Below, in pieces: positions 33,898-43,007 of a DNA stretch of 64,000 nt. The position numbers and the translations under genes were made by a program. The DNA comes from Limnohabitans sp. 2KL-1 (GTDB taxonomy: Bacteria; Pseudomonadota; Gammaproteobacteria; Burkholderiales; Burkholderiaceae_C). The stretch is taken from assembly GCF_003063435.1 (NCBI RefSeq), contig NZ_NESL01000003.1, forward strand, positions 62,001 to 126,000, in the 5' to 3' direction. The notes beneath the pieces are model-generated. The model saw only the letters and a list, made by a program, of their open reading frames with translations. It was not told where the DNA came from and ran no database searches. Within the stretch, counting starts at the first letter, position 1. Every line of letters begins with the position of its first letter.

Positions 33898-35729
33898 GTG
33901 CAGGCTCCTTCTTCGGCTTTGAGCGCATTGCGGCGCATGTTGGCAAACAGTTCACGGCCCATGCCCACGCCATTGGCGGCACGCAGCTCGGCAGGCATCT
34001 GGGCCAATGGGCGGGCGGCCCACTCGGCCTCGCTCACCAGCACTTGCAGGGTGCCCGCCACGCCGTCGAGGCGGATCAGGTCGCCGTCCTGCACCTTGGC
34101 CAGCGGGCCACCGGCAGCCGCTTCGGGCGAGACGTGGATGGCGGCTGGCACCTTGCCCGAGGCACCACTCATGCGGCCATCGGTCACCAGCGCCACCTTG
34201 AAACCCTTGCCTTGCAACACGGCCAGCGGCGGGGTGAGTTTGTGCAGCTCGGGCATGCCGTTGGCCTGTGGGCCTTGCCAGCGCACCACGCAAACGATGT
34301 CACGGTCCAGCTCACCGGCCTTGAACGCGGCATGCAATTCGTCTTGCGAGCCGAACACGCGGGCCGGGGCTTCAATCACATGCAAGGCTTCAGGCACGGC
34401 AGAAATCTTGATCACACTGCGACCCAAATTGCCTTGCAGCAGCTTCAGGCCGCCTGTGGCGCTGAACGGGCTGCTGGCGGGGCGCACCACCGTCTCGTCT
34501 TGGCTGGCCCCGGCCTCATGCCAGACCAGTTGGCCGTTTTGCGCGGAAGGGATGCGGGTGAATTCACGCAGGCCGCCGGGGCGCACCGTGAGCACGTCGG
34601 GGTGCATCAGACCGGCATCGAGCAATTCGCGGATCACGTAGCCCGGACCGCCCGCGGCCTGGAACTGGTTCACGTCGGCGCTGCCGTTGGGGTACACGCG
34701 GGCCAGCAGCGGCACCACATCCGACAGGGCCGAGAAATCGTCCCAGTCGATCACGATGCCGGCCGCACGCGCTACCGCCACCCAATGGATCAAATGGTTG
34801 GTCGAGCCGCCCGTGGCCAGCAGGGCGACCATGGCGTTGACGATGCAGCGCTCGTCCACCACGCGGCCAATCGGTGTGAAATTTTTGGTCTTCACGAGGT
34901 CCAGCACGGTGCGGGCCGCTTCGCGGGTCAGTTCCTGGCGCACGCCTTCGGCCGGGTTGATGAATGCGGTGCCGGGCACATGCAGGCCCATGGCTTCGAG
35001 CAGCATCTGGTTGCTGTTGGCCGTGCCGTAGAAGGTGCAAGTGCCTTCGCCGTGGTAGGCCTTCGATTCAGCCTCCAGCAATTCAGGGCGGCCCACCTGC
35101 CCCAGTGCGGCTTGTTCGCGCACCTTGGATTTTTCGCTGTTGGACAAGCCGCTGGTCATCGGGCCAGCCGGCACAAACACCGTGGGCAAATGGCCAAACT
35201 GCAATGCGCCAATCAAGAGGCCCGGCACGATCTTGTCGCACACACCCAGCATCAGGGCCGCATCAAACACGTCGTGGCTGAGCGACACCGCGGTGGCCAT
35301 GGCGATCACGTCGCGGCTGAACAGGCTCAGCTCCATGCCAGGCGTGCCCTGGGTCACGCCGTCGCACATGGCGGGCACGCCACCGGCCACTTGGGCCGTG
35401 GCGCCCAGTTTGCGGGCTTCGTCCTTGATGAGGTCGGGGTAATGCTGCAGCGGCGCGTGGGCCGAGAGCAGGTCGTTGTAGGCGTTGACGATGCCAATGT
35501 TGGGCGCACGCGGGGCGACCACTTTGATTTTGTCGAGCGCCGTGGCGCGGCTTTTGTCGGCCTCGGGCATGGCGGCAAAGGCGTGGGCCACGTTGGCGCA
35601 GCCCAGGCGTTGGGCCCCGGGGTCGCGCTGGGCAGCGGCGTCCAACTGCTGCAAATAAGCTTGGCGGGTCGGGCGGCTGCGCTCGGTGATGCGGGCGGTG
35701 ACGGCGGCCAAAATCGGATGAAGTGTCAT
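33888..35729 (-). CDS. edd: 6-phosphogluconate dehydratase (Entner-Doudoroff)
   Basis: 613 residues, standard Edd length. Fe-S cysteines occur in the MCDGVTQG and GVCDKIVPG segments and in the later [12 protein letters not shown] block; the C-terminus carries [15 protein letters not shown]. It dehydrates 6-phosphogluconate, the product of the gluconokinase at 7682, to KDPG. It is first in the edd-eda operon. A sequence resembling a HexR binding site lies 23 bp upstream, suggesting induction when KDPG accumulates. The alternative IlvD-type aldonate role is excluded by the length and motifs. Confidence 0.95.
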   Translation of the reverse strand: MTLHPILAAVTARITERSRPTRQAYLQQLDAAAQRDPGAQRLGCANVAHAFAAMPEADKSRATALDKIKVVAPRAPNIGIVNAYNDLLSAHAPLQHYPDLIKDEARKLGATAQVAGGVPAMCDGVTQGTPGMELSLFSRDVIAMATAVSLSHDVFDAALMLGVCDKIVPGLLIGALQFGHLPTVFVPAGPMTSGLSNSEKSKVREQAALGQVGRPELLEAESKAYHGEGTCTFYGTANSNQMLLEAMGLHVPGTAFINPAEGVRQELTREAARTVLDLVKTKNFTPIGRVVDERCIVNAMVALLATGGSTNHLIHWVAVARAAGIVIDWDDFSALSDVVPLLARVYPNGSADVNQFQAAGGPGYVIRELLDAGLMHPDVLTVRPGGLREFTRIPSAQNGQLVWHEAGASQDETVVRPASSPFSATGGLKLLQGNLGRSVIKISAVPEALHVIEAPARVFGSQDELHAAFKAGELDRDIVCVVRWQGPQANGMPELHKLTPPLAVLQGKGFKVALVTDGRMSGASGKVPAAIHVSPEAAAGGPLAKVQDGDLIRLDGVAGTLQVLVSEAEWAARPLAQMPAELRAANGVGMGRELFANMRRNALKAEEGACTWL

Positions 35730-35751
35730 GTTTTGACGTCTGGGCAGACGT

Positions 35752-35766
35752 GGTAACTAAATTACA
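35752..35766 (-). promoter_or_regulatory. Putative HexR operator upstream of edd
   Basis: On the minus strand, TGTAATTTAGTTACC agrees at 13 of 15 positions with the HexR consensus as I recall it, TGTARTTWAAYTACA. HexR is a KDPG-responsive RpiR-family regulator of edd, zwf and related genes in many gamma- and betaproteobacteria. A further inverted repeat, ACGTCTG-GG-CAGACGT (35736-35751), adjoins it. Confidence 0.5.
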
Positions 35767-35853
35767 TGACCGATGGTAACCGTGTTCCCCCGTTTTGGTG
35801 CGTTTGGGCGGTTACAGACTGGGTACAACTCGTGGGCACAAGCCAGCAGACGT

Positions 35854-35878
35854 AAAAAAACCCGCCGAAGCGGGTTTT
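35854..35878 (-). terminator. Rho-independent terminator of the small membrane-protein gene
   Basis: On the minus strand a 9-bp stem AAAACCCGC/GCGGGTTTT (loop CGAA on the plus strand) runs into a T tract, 20 bp after the stop of the gene at 35898-36137. Confidence 0.88.
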
Positions 35879-35897
35879 CAGTGCGCTACAAGCCGAA

Positions 35898-36137
35898 TCA
35901 CTTGGCAGCAGAAGCGTCAGCGGCTGGTGCACCAGCAGCAGCGCCAGCGGGTGCAGACGCATCAGACATGGGTGCAGAGGCTTCGGCAGCGGGGGCCGCG
36001 ACAGCAGCGGGGGCTGTAGGTGCGGCTTTTTTGCTCTTGGCAATGCCAAAACCGACGGCCAAGCCAATGGCCAGTACGATCACGGCCACCAGAACGGCCC
36101 AAACTACGGGTTGATTGTCATCTTGAGGGGTCGACAT
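35898..36137 (-). CDS. Small membrane-anchored Ala/Pro-rich protein
   Basis: 79 residues from the ATG at 36137, with GGAG upstream. A short polar N-terminus is followed by one transmembrane helix (about residues 11-31, VVWAVLVAVIVLAIGLAVGF), two or three lysines, and a low-complexity Ala/Pro/Ser tail of about 45 residues. The basic residues directly after the helix suggest an N-out or signal-anchor orientation that is hard to settle. It has its own terminator and looks monocistronic. I do not recognise a family. Similar Ala/Pro-tailed anchors are often unannotated in Burkholderiales. Confidence 0.7.
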   Translation of the reverse strand: MSTPQDDNQPVVWAVLVAVIVLAIGLAVGFGIAKSKKAAPTAPAAVAAPAAEASAPMSDASAPAGAAAGAPAADASAAK

Positions 36138-36188
36138 GTTTGTTTTCTCCGAAAATAGTGGCGAGATTGTAATAGGGCCTCTTTGCAC

Positions 36189-36803
36189 ATGACTGACACA
36201 TCCTTGGATACCCCAATTCAGCCGACTCCCACGATGGCCTGTGCGGGATTTCAGGGTGACTTGCTTGACCGCTTTCGCGCACAAGCTGCGGGCCAGGATT
36301 TATGGGTGTTCGGCTATGCCTCGCTGCTGTGGCGGCCCGAATTCGTGGCAACAGAGCAGCACCTGAGCCGCGTCTGGGGATGGCACCGCGCCCTGAAAAT
36401 GTGGAGCCGTCTGAACCGGGGCAGCCCCGAATGTCCGGGCCTGGTGTTTGCCTTGTTGCCCGGGGGCAGTTGTCAGGGTGTGGTTTATCGCATTCCCCAA
36501 GCACAGGCCGACGAGGTATTGGTACGGCTTTGGGAACGCGAGATGCCCATGGACGTTTACACCCCCTGCTGGCTGACTTGCGCAACACCGCAGGGGCCGG
36601 TCAAAGCGCTGGCCTTTACCCTTCCCCGCAGCAGCGCCAGTTTCACGGGGCATTTGCCCGCTCAAACGTACCGGCAGATCTTTCAGAAAGCCTGCGGCCG
36701 TTTTGGCACGACGCTGGACTATGCCAAACAAACCTACGACAGCCTGCGTGCCCATGGCATCGAAGATCGGGCCTTGGCGGCTTTGCTGCGCCATGCAGAC
36801 TGA
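36189..36803 (+). CDS. Gamma-glutamylcyclotransferase (ChaC family)
   Basis: 204 residues from the ATG at 36189. The substrate-binding VFGYASLLWRPEF (ChaC GYGSL equivalent) is near residue 42, and the probable catalytic glutamate is in WEREMPMDVYTP. The LLPGGSCQGVVYRI strand is also typical. ChaC proteins cleave glutathione to 5-oxoproline and Cys-Gly in the cytoplasm. It is divergent from the small membrane-protein gene (51 bp) and precedes pdxH by 21 bp, so it may be co-transcribed with it. Confidence 0.88.
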   Translation: MTDTSLDTPIQPTPTMACAGFQGDLLDRFRAQAAGQDLWVFGYASLLWRPEFVATEQHLSRVWGWHRALKMWSRLNRGSPECPGLVFALLPGGSCQGVVYRIPQAQADEVLVRLWEREMPMDVYTPCWLTCATPQGPVKALAFTLPRSSASFTGHLPAQTYRQIFQKACGRFGTTLDYAKQTYDSLRAHGIEDRALAALLRHAD

Positions 36804-36824
36804 AGACCTGCCTATACTGACAAG

Positions 36825-37457
36825 ATGAACATCGCCGACCTGCGCAAGAGCTACGAAAAAGCCGAGCTCAACGAAAACGCCTCCCACGCCAACCCCTTGA
36901 AGCAATTTGAGCAATGGCTGCAAGAATCCATCGCCTCCGAAGTGCCCGAGCCCAACGCCATGACGCTGGCCACCGTGGCCAGCAACCTGCGCCCCAGCAC
37001 ACGCGTGGTGCTGATCAAAGGCTATGACGAACGCGGCATTGTCTGGTACACCAACTACGACAGCCAAAAGGGCCAGGAACTGGCGGGCAACCCGTTTGCC
37101 GCACTGCAGTTTCACTGGGTGGAGCTGGAACGCGTGGTGCGCATCGAAGGCCGGGTCGAGAAAGTCAGTGACGAAGAAAGCGATGCTTACTTTCACAGCC
37201 GCCCGCTGGACTCGCGCATCGGCGCTTGGGCTTCGCCCCAAAGCCAGGTGATTGACGGGCGCAGCGTGCTGGTGACCAACGCCGCCAAATACGCCGCCAA
37301 GTTCATGCTGCAGCCGCCACGCCCACCGCACTGGGGCGGCTACCGTTTGGTGCCCGACCAGTGGCAATTTTGGCAAGGCCGCAAAAGCCGTTTGCATGAC
37401 CGGCTGCGTTACACGCAGGATGGCGACCGGTGGTTGCGCGAGCGGCTGGCACCCTGA
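36825..37457 (+). CDS. pdxH: Pyridoxamine 5'-phosphate oxidase
   Basis: 210 residues, standard length. Family features are complete: [17 protein letters not shown] at the N-terminus, the FMN-binding [19 protein letters not shown] region, [24 protein letters not shown] and the C-terminal [12 protein letters not shown]. It oxidises pyridoxine or pyridoxamine phosphate to PLP with FMN, the last step of vitamin B6 synthesis and salvage. It is convergent with the AEC transporter gene. Confidence 0.97.
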   Translation: MNIADLRKSYEKAELNENASHANPLKQFEQWLQESIASEVPEPNAMTLATVASNLRPSTRVVLIKGYDERGIVWYTNYDSQKGQELAGNPFAALQFHWVELERVVRIEGRVEKVSDEESDAYFHSRPLDSRIGAWASPQSQVIDGRSVLVTNAAKYAAKFMLQPPRPPHWGGYRLVPDQWQFWQGRKSRLHDRLRYTQDGDRWLRERLAP

Positions 37458-37494
37458 AGCTGGACTACCCTGCTGTCGACCAGGGCAGGCCGGA

Positions 37495-38451
37495 TCAGGC
37501 GGGCAACAAGGGCAGCACCGCCATGACCGCCGACACGCTCAGCACCGCCATGGCAGTGGACACGGCCACACCCGCCGTCACGGCGTCTTCTTCCTTGCGG
37601 TAACGCTGCGAAAACAAAAAGACGTTGGCACCAATCGGCAAGGCAGCCGCCACGGTCATGACCGCCAGGTGCAGCCCCCGCAGACCCAGCAACCAACCCG
37701 CCGCCAACATGAGCATGGGGTGCAACACGGTTTTGACCAGCGACAGACGCAGCGCCAGACCGAACTGTTGCCCGATGGGCGTCAGCGCCAAGGTGATGCC
37801 CACCAACACCAGGGCTACGGGCCCAAAAGCACTGCCCAGCAAAGCCAGCGGCCTGTCCACGATGGGGTGCAGCCCCCAGCCCGTTTGCGCATAAGCCAAG
37901 CCCACCAAAATCGGCAGCGGCACCGGGTGAATGACGGCGTTGCGGATGGCCGATGCCACGGTGCGCCAGATGGGCCGCCGCTCACCCGACACCGCCGCCT
38001 GCTCGTGAGCCACTTGCAACTCCAACACCAGCGTGGCGGCACTCAGCAGCACCAGGGCGTGCAATGAAATCAAGGTGAACAGAAGCACCTGCCCTTCTTG
38101 CCCGTAGGCCAGCCCAATCAAGGGCACGCCAATCATCAAGGTGTTGCTGAAAATGCTGGCCAGCGCCAGCACCGATGCCCGGCTGTTGCGGCCATAAACC
38201 CACAGCATGGCCACAAACAAAGTGCCTGCCACCAAGAAATACTGCGCCACGGGTTTGAAGTCGAGCTGCTCGATGTGCACGCTGCTCATGGTGCGAAACA
38301 GCAAGGCCTGGGTCAGCACCAAAAAAACCAGATTGGACAAATCCCGCACCGACTCACCGCGCACCAGCTTGGCTTTGCCCGCCACAAAGCCAATGAAGAT
38401 GAGCAACACCACAGGCAGCAGAGAGGACAGGACGGGGTGATCAAGGTTCAT
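37495..38451 (-). CDS. AEC-family (auxin efflux carrier-like) transporter
   Basis: 318 residues with about ten hydrophobic helices in two five-helix halves, the AEC (permease/YfdV-like) fold. The start MNLDHPVLSSLLPVVLLIFIG and the segment PLIGLAYGQEGQ fit the family. Bacterial members move malonate, malate or other small carboxylates in the inner membrane. It is a single gene, convergent with pdxH and followed on the upstream side by the TonB receptor. The substrate is unknown. Confidence 0.88.
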   Translation of the reverse strand: MNLDHPVLSSLLPVVLLIFIGFVAGKAKLVRGESVRDLSNLVFLVLTQALLFRTMSSVHIEQLDFKPVAQYFLVAGTLFVAMLWVYGRNSRASVLALASIFSNTLMIGVPLIGLAYGQEGQVLLFTLISLHALVLLSAATLVLELQVAHEQAAVSGERRPIWRTVASAIRNAVIHPVPLPILVGLAYAQTGWGLHPIVDRPLALLGSAFGPVALVLVGITLALTPIGQQFGLALRLSLVKTVLHPMLMLAAGWLLGLRGLHLAVMTVAAALPIGANVFLFSQRYRKEEDAVTAGVAVSTAMAVLSVSAVMAVLPLLPA

Positions 38452-38533
38452 GGCGGGATTATCCCGGCCAGCCAGCGCCCTTGCTCAGCGGAAACCACGT
38501 AGCGCCGCCACTACAGCAGCGCCACGCGTGTCA

Positions 38534-40594
38534 CTAGAAGCTGGCCTGAACCCCCAGCTTGAAGTTGCGCCCCGGCAAAGGCGACTTGCCAAAAGCCGTG
38601 CTCGTGAGGATCGAGCTGGCGCTGTAGGCCAGTTCATCGGTCAGGTTGTCCACACGGGCAAACCACTGCAGCACGGTGGTGTCCAGCTTTTGGCGGTAGG
38701 AAACGCTGGCATTGACCAGGGTGTAGGCGCCGGTGGCCACACTGCCTTCGGGCACACGCTTTTGCGCGGCATACCAGTCAGCGCCCAGCTTGGCGCTCCA
38801 GGGGCCTTGGCCATAAACCAGCGTTGCACCCAAGCGCATCGGGGCAATGCGGGGCAATGCCTCTCCCGTGCTTTCGTTGGTGGCCCGCACGGTGTCGGCA
38901 CGCCCATCGAGATCGAGTGTCGAGGTGTTTTGCCACAGACGCTGGCGACCGCTGGCTTCCAAACCGTAAAAGCGGGCCTTGACGCCTTGGTAGCGCTGCA
39001 GCGGCAAAACGCCTGGGTCATTCGCTGAGGCAGGTCCGACGGGTTCGCCCTCTTCGTCTCGGTACTCGCCGGTGTTCATCAAGCCGATGTAGTTGGAAAA
39101 CTGGCTGGCAAAGGCCGTCACATTCAGGCTGTCTGGGCCCGATTTCCACTGGACACCTGCATCCAGGCTGTTGGACTTTTCCAAGCCCAGTTCTTTGTGG
39201 CCGATCTCCCATGCATTTGTGGCCAGATGCGGGCCATTGGCAAACAATTCGTAGTCTTTGGGCGCACGCTGCGTCATGGCCGCATTGCCTGTCAAAGACC
39301 ATGTGGGCGTGAGCTTGAAGACAGCACCCGCAGCCACACTGAACGGTGTGAACTTCTTGGCACCGATGCCCTCGTCAAAGCGCGGTAAATCGGGGTTGCC
39401 CAAGGACTCCACCCGCACCGACTCCCAACGCGCTCCAGCAGTAACTTGGCCCCAAGTGGTCGGCAACTCTTCGTGCACAAACAGCGCCTGGCTGCGGGTG
39501 CGACTGAAGGGCGCAAAGGCTTCGTCGCCGACAGCAGAAAAGCGGCTCGAATCGGCCTGCACACCCAGCACGCCCTGCCAACCTGATAGCGAACGATGCC
39601 GCGCCTCGATTCGCAGGTCTTGGCCCTTATTGGAAAAAACGGTTTCTGCCCCCCCATTGAAAAACTCGGTGTGCAGGTAATCGGTGTAGCCCAAGCGGGC
39701 CTTGACGCTTTCAAACCAGCCTGGCATTTGGCGCAGCTGGCCTTCCAAGGCATAACGGGTGGTCTTCATGCCAATCGTCACTTCGTCTTCGGCCACTGTG
39801 CCGTAATCGCTTTGGTAACTGTTGACCGATGCGCCCAAATAGCCGTTGGCCCAGAAGGTGCTGACGCCGATCGCACCGCCTCGTGATTCGCTGGCCGAAT
39901 TGCAAATGCGCCGAGCATTTGCAAGCGAACCCGGTTTGCTGCATTCAAGTGACACGGGCACGCTCACATCGCCTGTTCGGCGGTCAAAACCGTCCACATG
40001 CAATGCCCAGCGCTCGTTGCCGGCCTCCACCAGGCCGGCAACGCTGCGTTCGTCATTGCCGGTGCCCGCCTGTACTTGGGCTTTGCCCAGCACCCCCGAC
40101 ATGGCTTCGCGCGGGATGCGGTTGTCGATCACATTGACCACGCCACCCACAGCACTGCCGCCATAAAGCAAGGCGGCGGGGCCGCGCAAAACTTCAATGC
40201 GGTCGGTGGACAGGACATCCAAAGGCACAGCGTGGTCATAGCTCAAGGCAGAAACATCCAGGCTGGATGCGCTGTTGTTCAGCACCCGGATGCGGTCACC
40301 GTCCAGGCCCCGAATGATGGGGCGGCTGGCGTTGGGGCCAAAGTAGGTGCTGGACACGCCCGGCAAGCCGTTGAGGGTTTCGCCCAAAGTGCTTTGCCCG
40401 CGTTCCAGCAAATCGGCACGGCCGAGCGAATTGACGGGCACCGTGGTGGTGTCGCGTCCCAAGGGGTTGCCGGTGATGACGATTTCGCTGGGCACGCCTG
40501 GTGCAGCGGTTTGCGCCAAGGCCACAGAATGAGAAAAGGAGAGTGTGGCCAAGCAGGCATACGCCAGGGCCGAATGTTGGAAAGAATGGGTCAT
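38534..40594 (-). CDS. TonB-dependent outer-membrane receptor (zinc/metal-receptor type)
   Basis: 686 residues. There is a signal peptide (about 1-28), a short EIVITGNPL TonB-box region, a plug domain (about 35-145, LPGVSSTYFGPNASRPIIRG and RIEVLRGPAALLYGGSAVGG) and a 22-strand barrel ending in phenylalanine. The plug sequence resembles ZnuD/PA0781-like zinc or heme receptors in my recollection. It lies downstream of two small secreted proteins rich in His and Cys on the same strand (78- and 25-bp gaps), a setting that supports metal uptake. No Zur or Fur box was convincing. The ligand is therefore tentative. Confidence 0.88.
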   Translation of the reverse strand: MTHSFQHSALAYACLATLSFSHSVALAQTAAPGVPSEIVITGNPLGRDTTTVPVNSLGRADLLERGQSTLGETLNGLPGVSSTYFGPNASRPIIRGLDGDRIRVLNNSASSLDVSALSYDHAVPLDVLSTDRIEVLRGPAALLYGGSAVGGVVNVIDNRIPREAMSGVLGKAQVQAGTGNDERSVAGLVEAGNERWALHVDGFDRRTGDVSVPVSLECSKPGSLANARRICNSASESRGGAIGVSTFWANGYLGASVNSYQSDYGTVAEDEVTIGMKTTRYALEGQLRQMPGWFESVKARLGYTDYLHTEFFNGGAETVFSNKGQDLRIEARHRSLSGWQGVLGVQADSSRFSAVGDEAFAPFSRTRSQALFVHEELPTTWGQVTAGARWESVRVESLGNPDLPRFDEGIGAKKFTPFSVAAGAVFKLTPTWSLTGNAAMTQRAPKDYELFANGPHLATNAWEIGHKELGLEKSNSLDAGVQWKSGPDSLNVTAFASQFSNYIGLMNTGEYRDEEGEPVGPASANDPGVLPLQRYQGVKARFYGLEASGRQRLWQNTSTLDLDGRADTVRATNESTGEALPRIAPMRLGATLVYGQGPWSAKLGADWYAAQKRVPEGSVATGAYTLVNASVSYRQKLDTTVLQWFARVDNLTDELAYSASSILTSTAFGKSPLPGRNFKLGVQASF

Positions 40595-40672
40595 AAAGAT
40601 GCGATTTGAAAGACAGGAACGGGCGTGCGCCTTCCGTCACGGACGGAAAGCCAGCAAACCAGGATCGGGAGT

Positions 40673-41044
40673 TCAAATCAGCGCAGGAGGCGCACGGGCT
40701 TGCGCTGGGGACCAAAACTCATGGCCCGGAGAAAAAGCAAGCCGAAAGATAGGGGCCTGGGTGGGCACCATCGGGGCCGACCACGCCGTGCTCGATGCAC
40801 TTAGCCGGTCGGCGTGGGCCAGGTGGTCGAGCACCTGACAAAGCGTTGAGCCTGCTTCATGGCCCAGAGGGTCGGCACTTTCGTCTTGATGAGCATGCGC
40901 TTCATGCAGGCTCTCGGGGGCAGAAAGCATGAGCTTGGTGCTGTGCTCGATGCCGTGCCACTGCCCCCAAACTGGCGCCCACAGCAAGGCCCAGACCAGC
41001 AGAAAATTCAGCCAGGTGGGCAGTCGGGAACGCGCAAAGCTCAT
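40673..41044 (-). CDS. His-rich exported or membrane-anchored small protein
   Basis: 123 residues from the ATG at 41044. One hydrophobic segment (about 10-27, TWLNFLLVWALLWAPVWG) acts as signal or anchor. The following 50 residues hold most of nine histidines (30, 34, 47, 50, 52, 62, 74, 77, 108) and one cysteine (69), spaced like a metal-binding loop. It resembles the DUF2946-type proteins found beside metal TonB receptors, but I am not certain. It lies between the Cys-rich protein and the TonB receptor on the same strand. Periplasmic zinc or copper capture is the inferred role. Confidence 0.65.
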   Translation of the reverse strand: MSFARSRLPTWLNFLLVWALLWAPVWGQWHGIEHSTKLMLSAPESLHEAHAHQDESADPLGHEAGSTLCQVLDHLAHADRLSASSTAWSAPMVPTQAPIFRLAFSPGHEFWSPAQARAPPALI

Positions 41045-41069
41045 TTCGAATCCGTCTTGCTGCAAGCAA

Positions 41070-41309
41070 TCAGTGGACGTGCTTCATACCGCAACTCTTG
41101 CCCAAGGCCAAACCCTTGCAAGCGGTTTGCAATTCCTTGGTGCATTGCTCAGGCTTCTTACCCGATTCCAGGCATTTGGCTGCCGCCTCGTGCGCCTCGG
41201 CCATGGCGCGGTGGCGCGAGATGTCTTCTTGCGTTTCTTTGCTGCCGTGTTGGGCTGAGGCCCCCCAAGAAAAGCTCAGGACAACGAGAAAAAAGGCTAT
41301 TTTGTTCAT
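41070..41309 (-). CDS. Small secreted four-cysteine protein
   Basis: 79 residues from the ATG at 41309, with AAAGGAAA upstream. A clear Sec signal peptide (1-19, cleavage after GASA) leaves a mature protein of about 60 residues. Its cysteines 46, 56, 64 and 73 probably form two disulfides or a metal site, and it ends CGMKHVH with two histidines and a methionine. I do not recognise the family. It is first in a three-gene minus-strand group with the His-rich protein and the TonB receptor, so periplasmic copper or zinc handling is plausible. Confidence 0.7.
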   Translation of the reverse strand: MNKIAFFLVVLSFSWGASAQHGSKETQEDISRHRAMAEAHEAAAKCLESGKKPEQCTKELQTACKGLALGKSCGMKHVH

Positions 41310-41393
41310 GGATTTCCTTTCGAAAATGGGCTGATCACCGTTGCAGCAATAGCGTTCAAGTGGGGTATCAGCTGACATTGACAGCCGATATTG

Positions 41394-41927
41394 TCACTCA
41401 CGCACCAAACGCTCAAACGTCTTCTTAAACTTGGCCACCTTGGGCGCAGCCACGGCCATGCAATAGCCCTGGTAAGGGTTGCGTTCAAAAAAGTCCTGGT
41501 GGTAATCCTCGGCCGCGCTGTAGTTGTCAAGCGCCAGCACCTCGGTCACGATGGGCTTGCCAAAAGCGTGGGCCGCCGCCAACTCGGCCATCAGTGTCTG
41601 CGCCGCCTTGCCCTGCTCGGGGGTGGTGAAGTAAATACCGCTGCGGTACTGTGTGCCTGTGTCGTTGCCCTGACGGTTGAGCGTGGTCGGGTCGTGGATG
41701 ACAAAAAAGATTTCCAGCAACTCCCGGGTGCTGATTTGTGCGGTGTCGTATTCGAGCTTGACCACCTCGTTGTGTCCGGTGCGGCCGGTGCAGACTTCTT
41801 CGTAAGTGGGTGCCACGGTCTGGCCGTTGCAGTAACCCGACTCCACATCGGTCACGCCGCGCACCTTGACGAAAACCGCCTCGGTGCACCAAAAGCAGCC
41901 ACCGCCCAAAACCAATGTTTCTGTCAT
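41394..41927 (-). CDS. msrA: Peptide methionine (S)-S-oxide reductase
   Basis: 177 residues from the ATG at 41927, with AAAAGGAAC upstream; the open frame upstream of it is not family-like. The catalytic GCFWCTE motif is at 10-16 (Cys11), with GHNEVVKLEYD and YQGYCMAV (a possible resolving cysteine) downstream. It reduces methionine-S-sulfoxide in proteins with thioredoxin. It is monocistronic, 91 bp downstream of the LysR regulator gene and separated from it by a palindromic repeat. Confidence 0.95.
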   Translation of the reverse strand: MTETLVLGGGCFWCTEAVFVKVRGVTDVESGYCNGQTVAPTYEEVCTGRTGHNEVVKLEYDTAQISTRELLEIFFVIHDPTTLNRQGNDTGTQYRSGIYFTTPEQGKAAQTLMAELAAAHAFGKPIVTEVLALDNYSAAEDYHQDFFERNPYQGYCMAVAAPKVAKFKKTFERLVRE

Positions 41928-41954
41928 GTTTGTTCCTTTTACGATGTTGAAGAT

Positions 41955-41981
41955 GGACCCCGGATCAAGTCCGGGTGACAG
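41955..41981. repeat. Intergenic palindromic repeat between lysR and msrA
   Basis: GGACCCCGGATCAAGTCCGGG forms CCCGGA/TCCGGG with a TCAAG loop and is followed by TGACAG. This text matches a palindromic intergenic repeat widespread in proteobacterial genomes. It may also serve as a weak terminator. Confidence 0.6.
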
Positions 41982-42018
41982 ATGCGCCCACCAAGCCCAC
42001 CCCAGGCAATTTGGATTA

Positions 42019-42906
42019 TCAGTTGCCCACAAGCCCCGCCTGCACCGCCTGCACAAAGTCCCCCAGCGCCGTCTGGTCTCGGTCGCTGCGCCACAGACAG
42101 CGCGTGTCGTAACGCACATCCACCTCGCGCAGCGGCACGAACACTGCGCCCGCCAGCGCAGATTGCTGCAAGGCCTTGGGCACCAGCGCCACCCCCAGCC
42201 CCTGCGACACCAAGGACACCACACTCAGCCAGTGCCGCAACTCGTGCACCACTTGCGGCATCCAGCCCGCTTGCTCGCACAGCATCAGGATGCGCTCGTG
42301 GTAATCGGGCGAGACGGTGCGCGACACCACCACCAGGTTTTCGCCGCGCAGTTGTTCTAGGGCCACGCCAGCTTCGCCGGCCAAGGGGTGGCTGACGGGC
42401 AAGCACGCGACCCAAGGCTGGCTGACCACCAGAATTTGCTCAAAGCCCGGCGGCACCCGGGGCGTGTGCACAAAACCCACATCCAGCCGGTCGCGCAACA
42501 GCTCGGACAGCTGTTCGGTCGAACTGAGTTCGCGCAACACCAGACGCAAGCGCGGGTGACTGGCCTGAAAACGGTTCAGGATTTGCGGCAAACCGCAGTA
42601 CAGCATGGTCCCGGCAAAGCCAATGTGCAGCTGGCCCGATTGACCTTCGGCCACATCCCGCGCCTCCCGCGCCGCCGCGCTGGCCTGCGCCAGCAAGGCC
42701 CGGGCGGCCGGCACAAAAGCCTGACCCGCCGCCGTGAGCTGCACACCCCGGCTGTTGCGGGTGAACAGCTGCGCCCCCACCGAGGCTTCGAGCTGCTGGA
42801 TGTTCAGGCTGAGCGGTGGCTGGGAAATGGACAAGCGCTGGGCGGCGCGCCCAAAGTGCAGCTCTTCGGCCAGCATCAAGAAATAACGCAGATGACGGAA
42901 TTCCAT
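42019..42906 (-). CDS. LysR-type transcriptional regulator
   Basis: 295 residues. The N-terminal winged helix-turn-helix (MEFRHLRYFLMLAEELHFGR with SQPPLSLNIQQLE) is followed by an inducer-binding domain. It resembles the CatR/BenM-like or GcdR-like set of aromatic and acyl-CoA regulators. It is divergent from glutaryl-CoA dehydrogenase across 101 bp that contain an inverted repeat TTGAT-N9-ATCAA. This is the usual layout for a LysR regulator and its target, probably responding to glutarate or a related metabolite (inference). Confidence 0.92.
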   Translation of the reverse strand: MEFRHLRYFLMLAEELHFGRAAQRLSISQPPLSLNIQQLEASVGAQLFTRNSRGVQLTAAGQAFVPAARALLAQASAAAREARDVAEGQSGQLHIGFAGTMLYCGLPQILNRFQASHPRLRLVLRELSSTEQLSELLRDRLDVGFVHTPRVPPGFEQILVVSQPWVACLPVSHPLAGEAGVALEQLRGENLVVVSRTVSPDYHERILMLCEQAGWMPQVVHELRHWLSVVSLVSQGLGVALVPKALQQSALAGAVFVPLREVDVRYDTRCLWRSDRDQTALGDFVQAVQAGLVGN

Positions 42907-42922
42907 GTATTAAAAAAATGTA

Positions 42923-42941
42923 TTGATAAATCGATAATCAA
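42923..42941. promoter_or_regulatory. Putative LysR operator between lysR and the dehydrogenase gene
   Basis: TTGAT-AAATCGATA-ATCAA is a perfect 5-bp inverted repeat with a 9-bp spacer, containing the T-N11-A core of LysR sites. It is 67 bp upstream of the dehydrogenase ATG and 17 bp from the regulator start. Confidence 0.55.
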
Positions 42942-43007
42942 TATTAGACAACTATTCATCTCGCCCTGACAATCGGCTTCAAGATTTTTCAAACGGAGAC
43001 CTCCAAC

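Noticed and set aside
33624..35756. Plus-strand frame of about 710 codons antisense to edd
   Set aside because: Composition is His/Ala/Gly-rich shadow coding; edd on the minus strand is complete and unmistakable.
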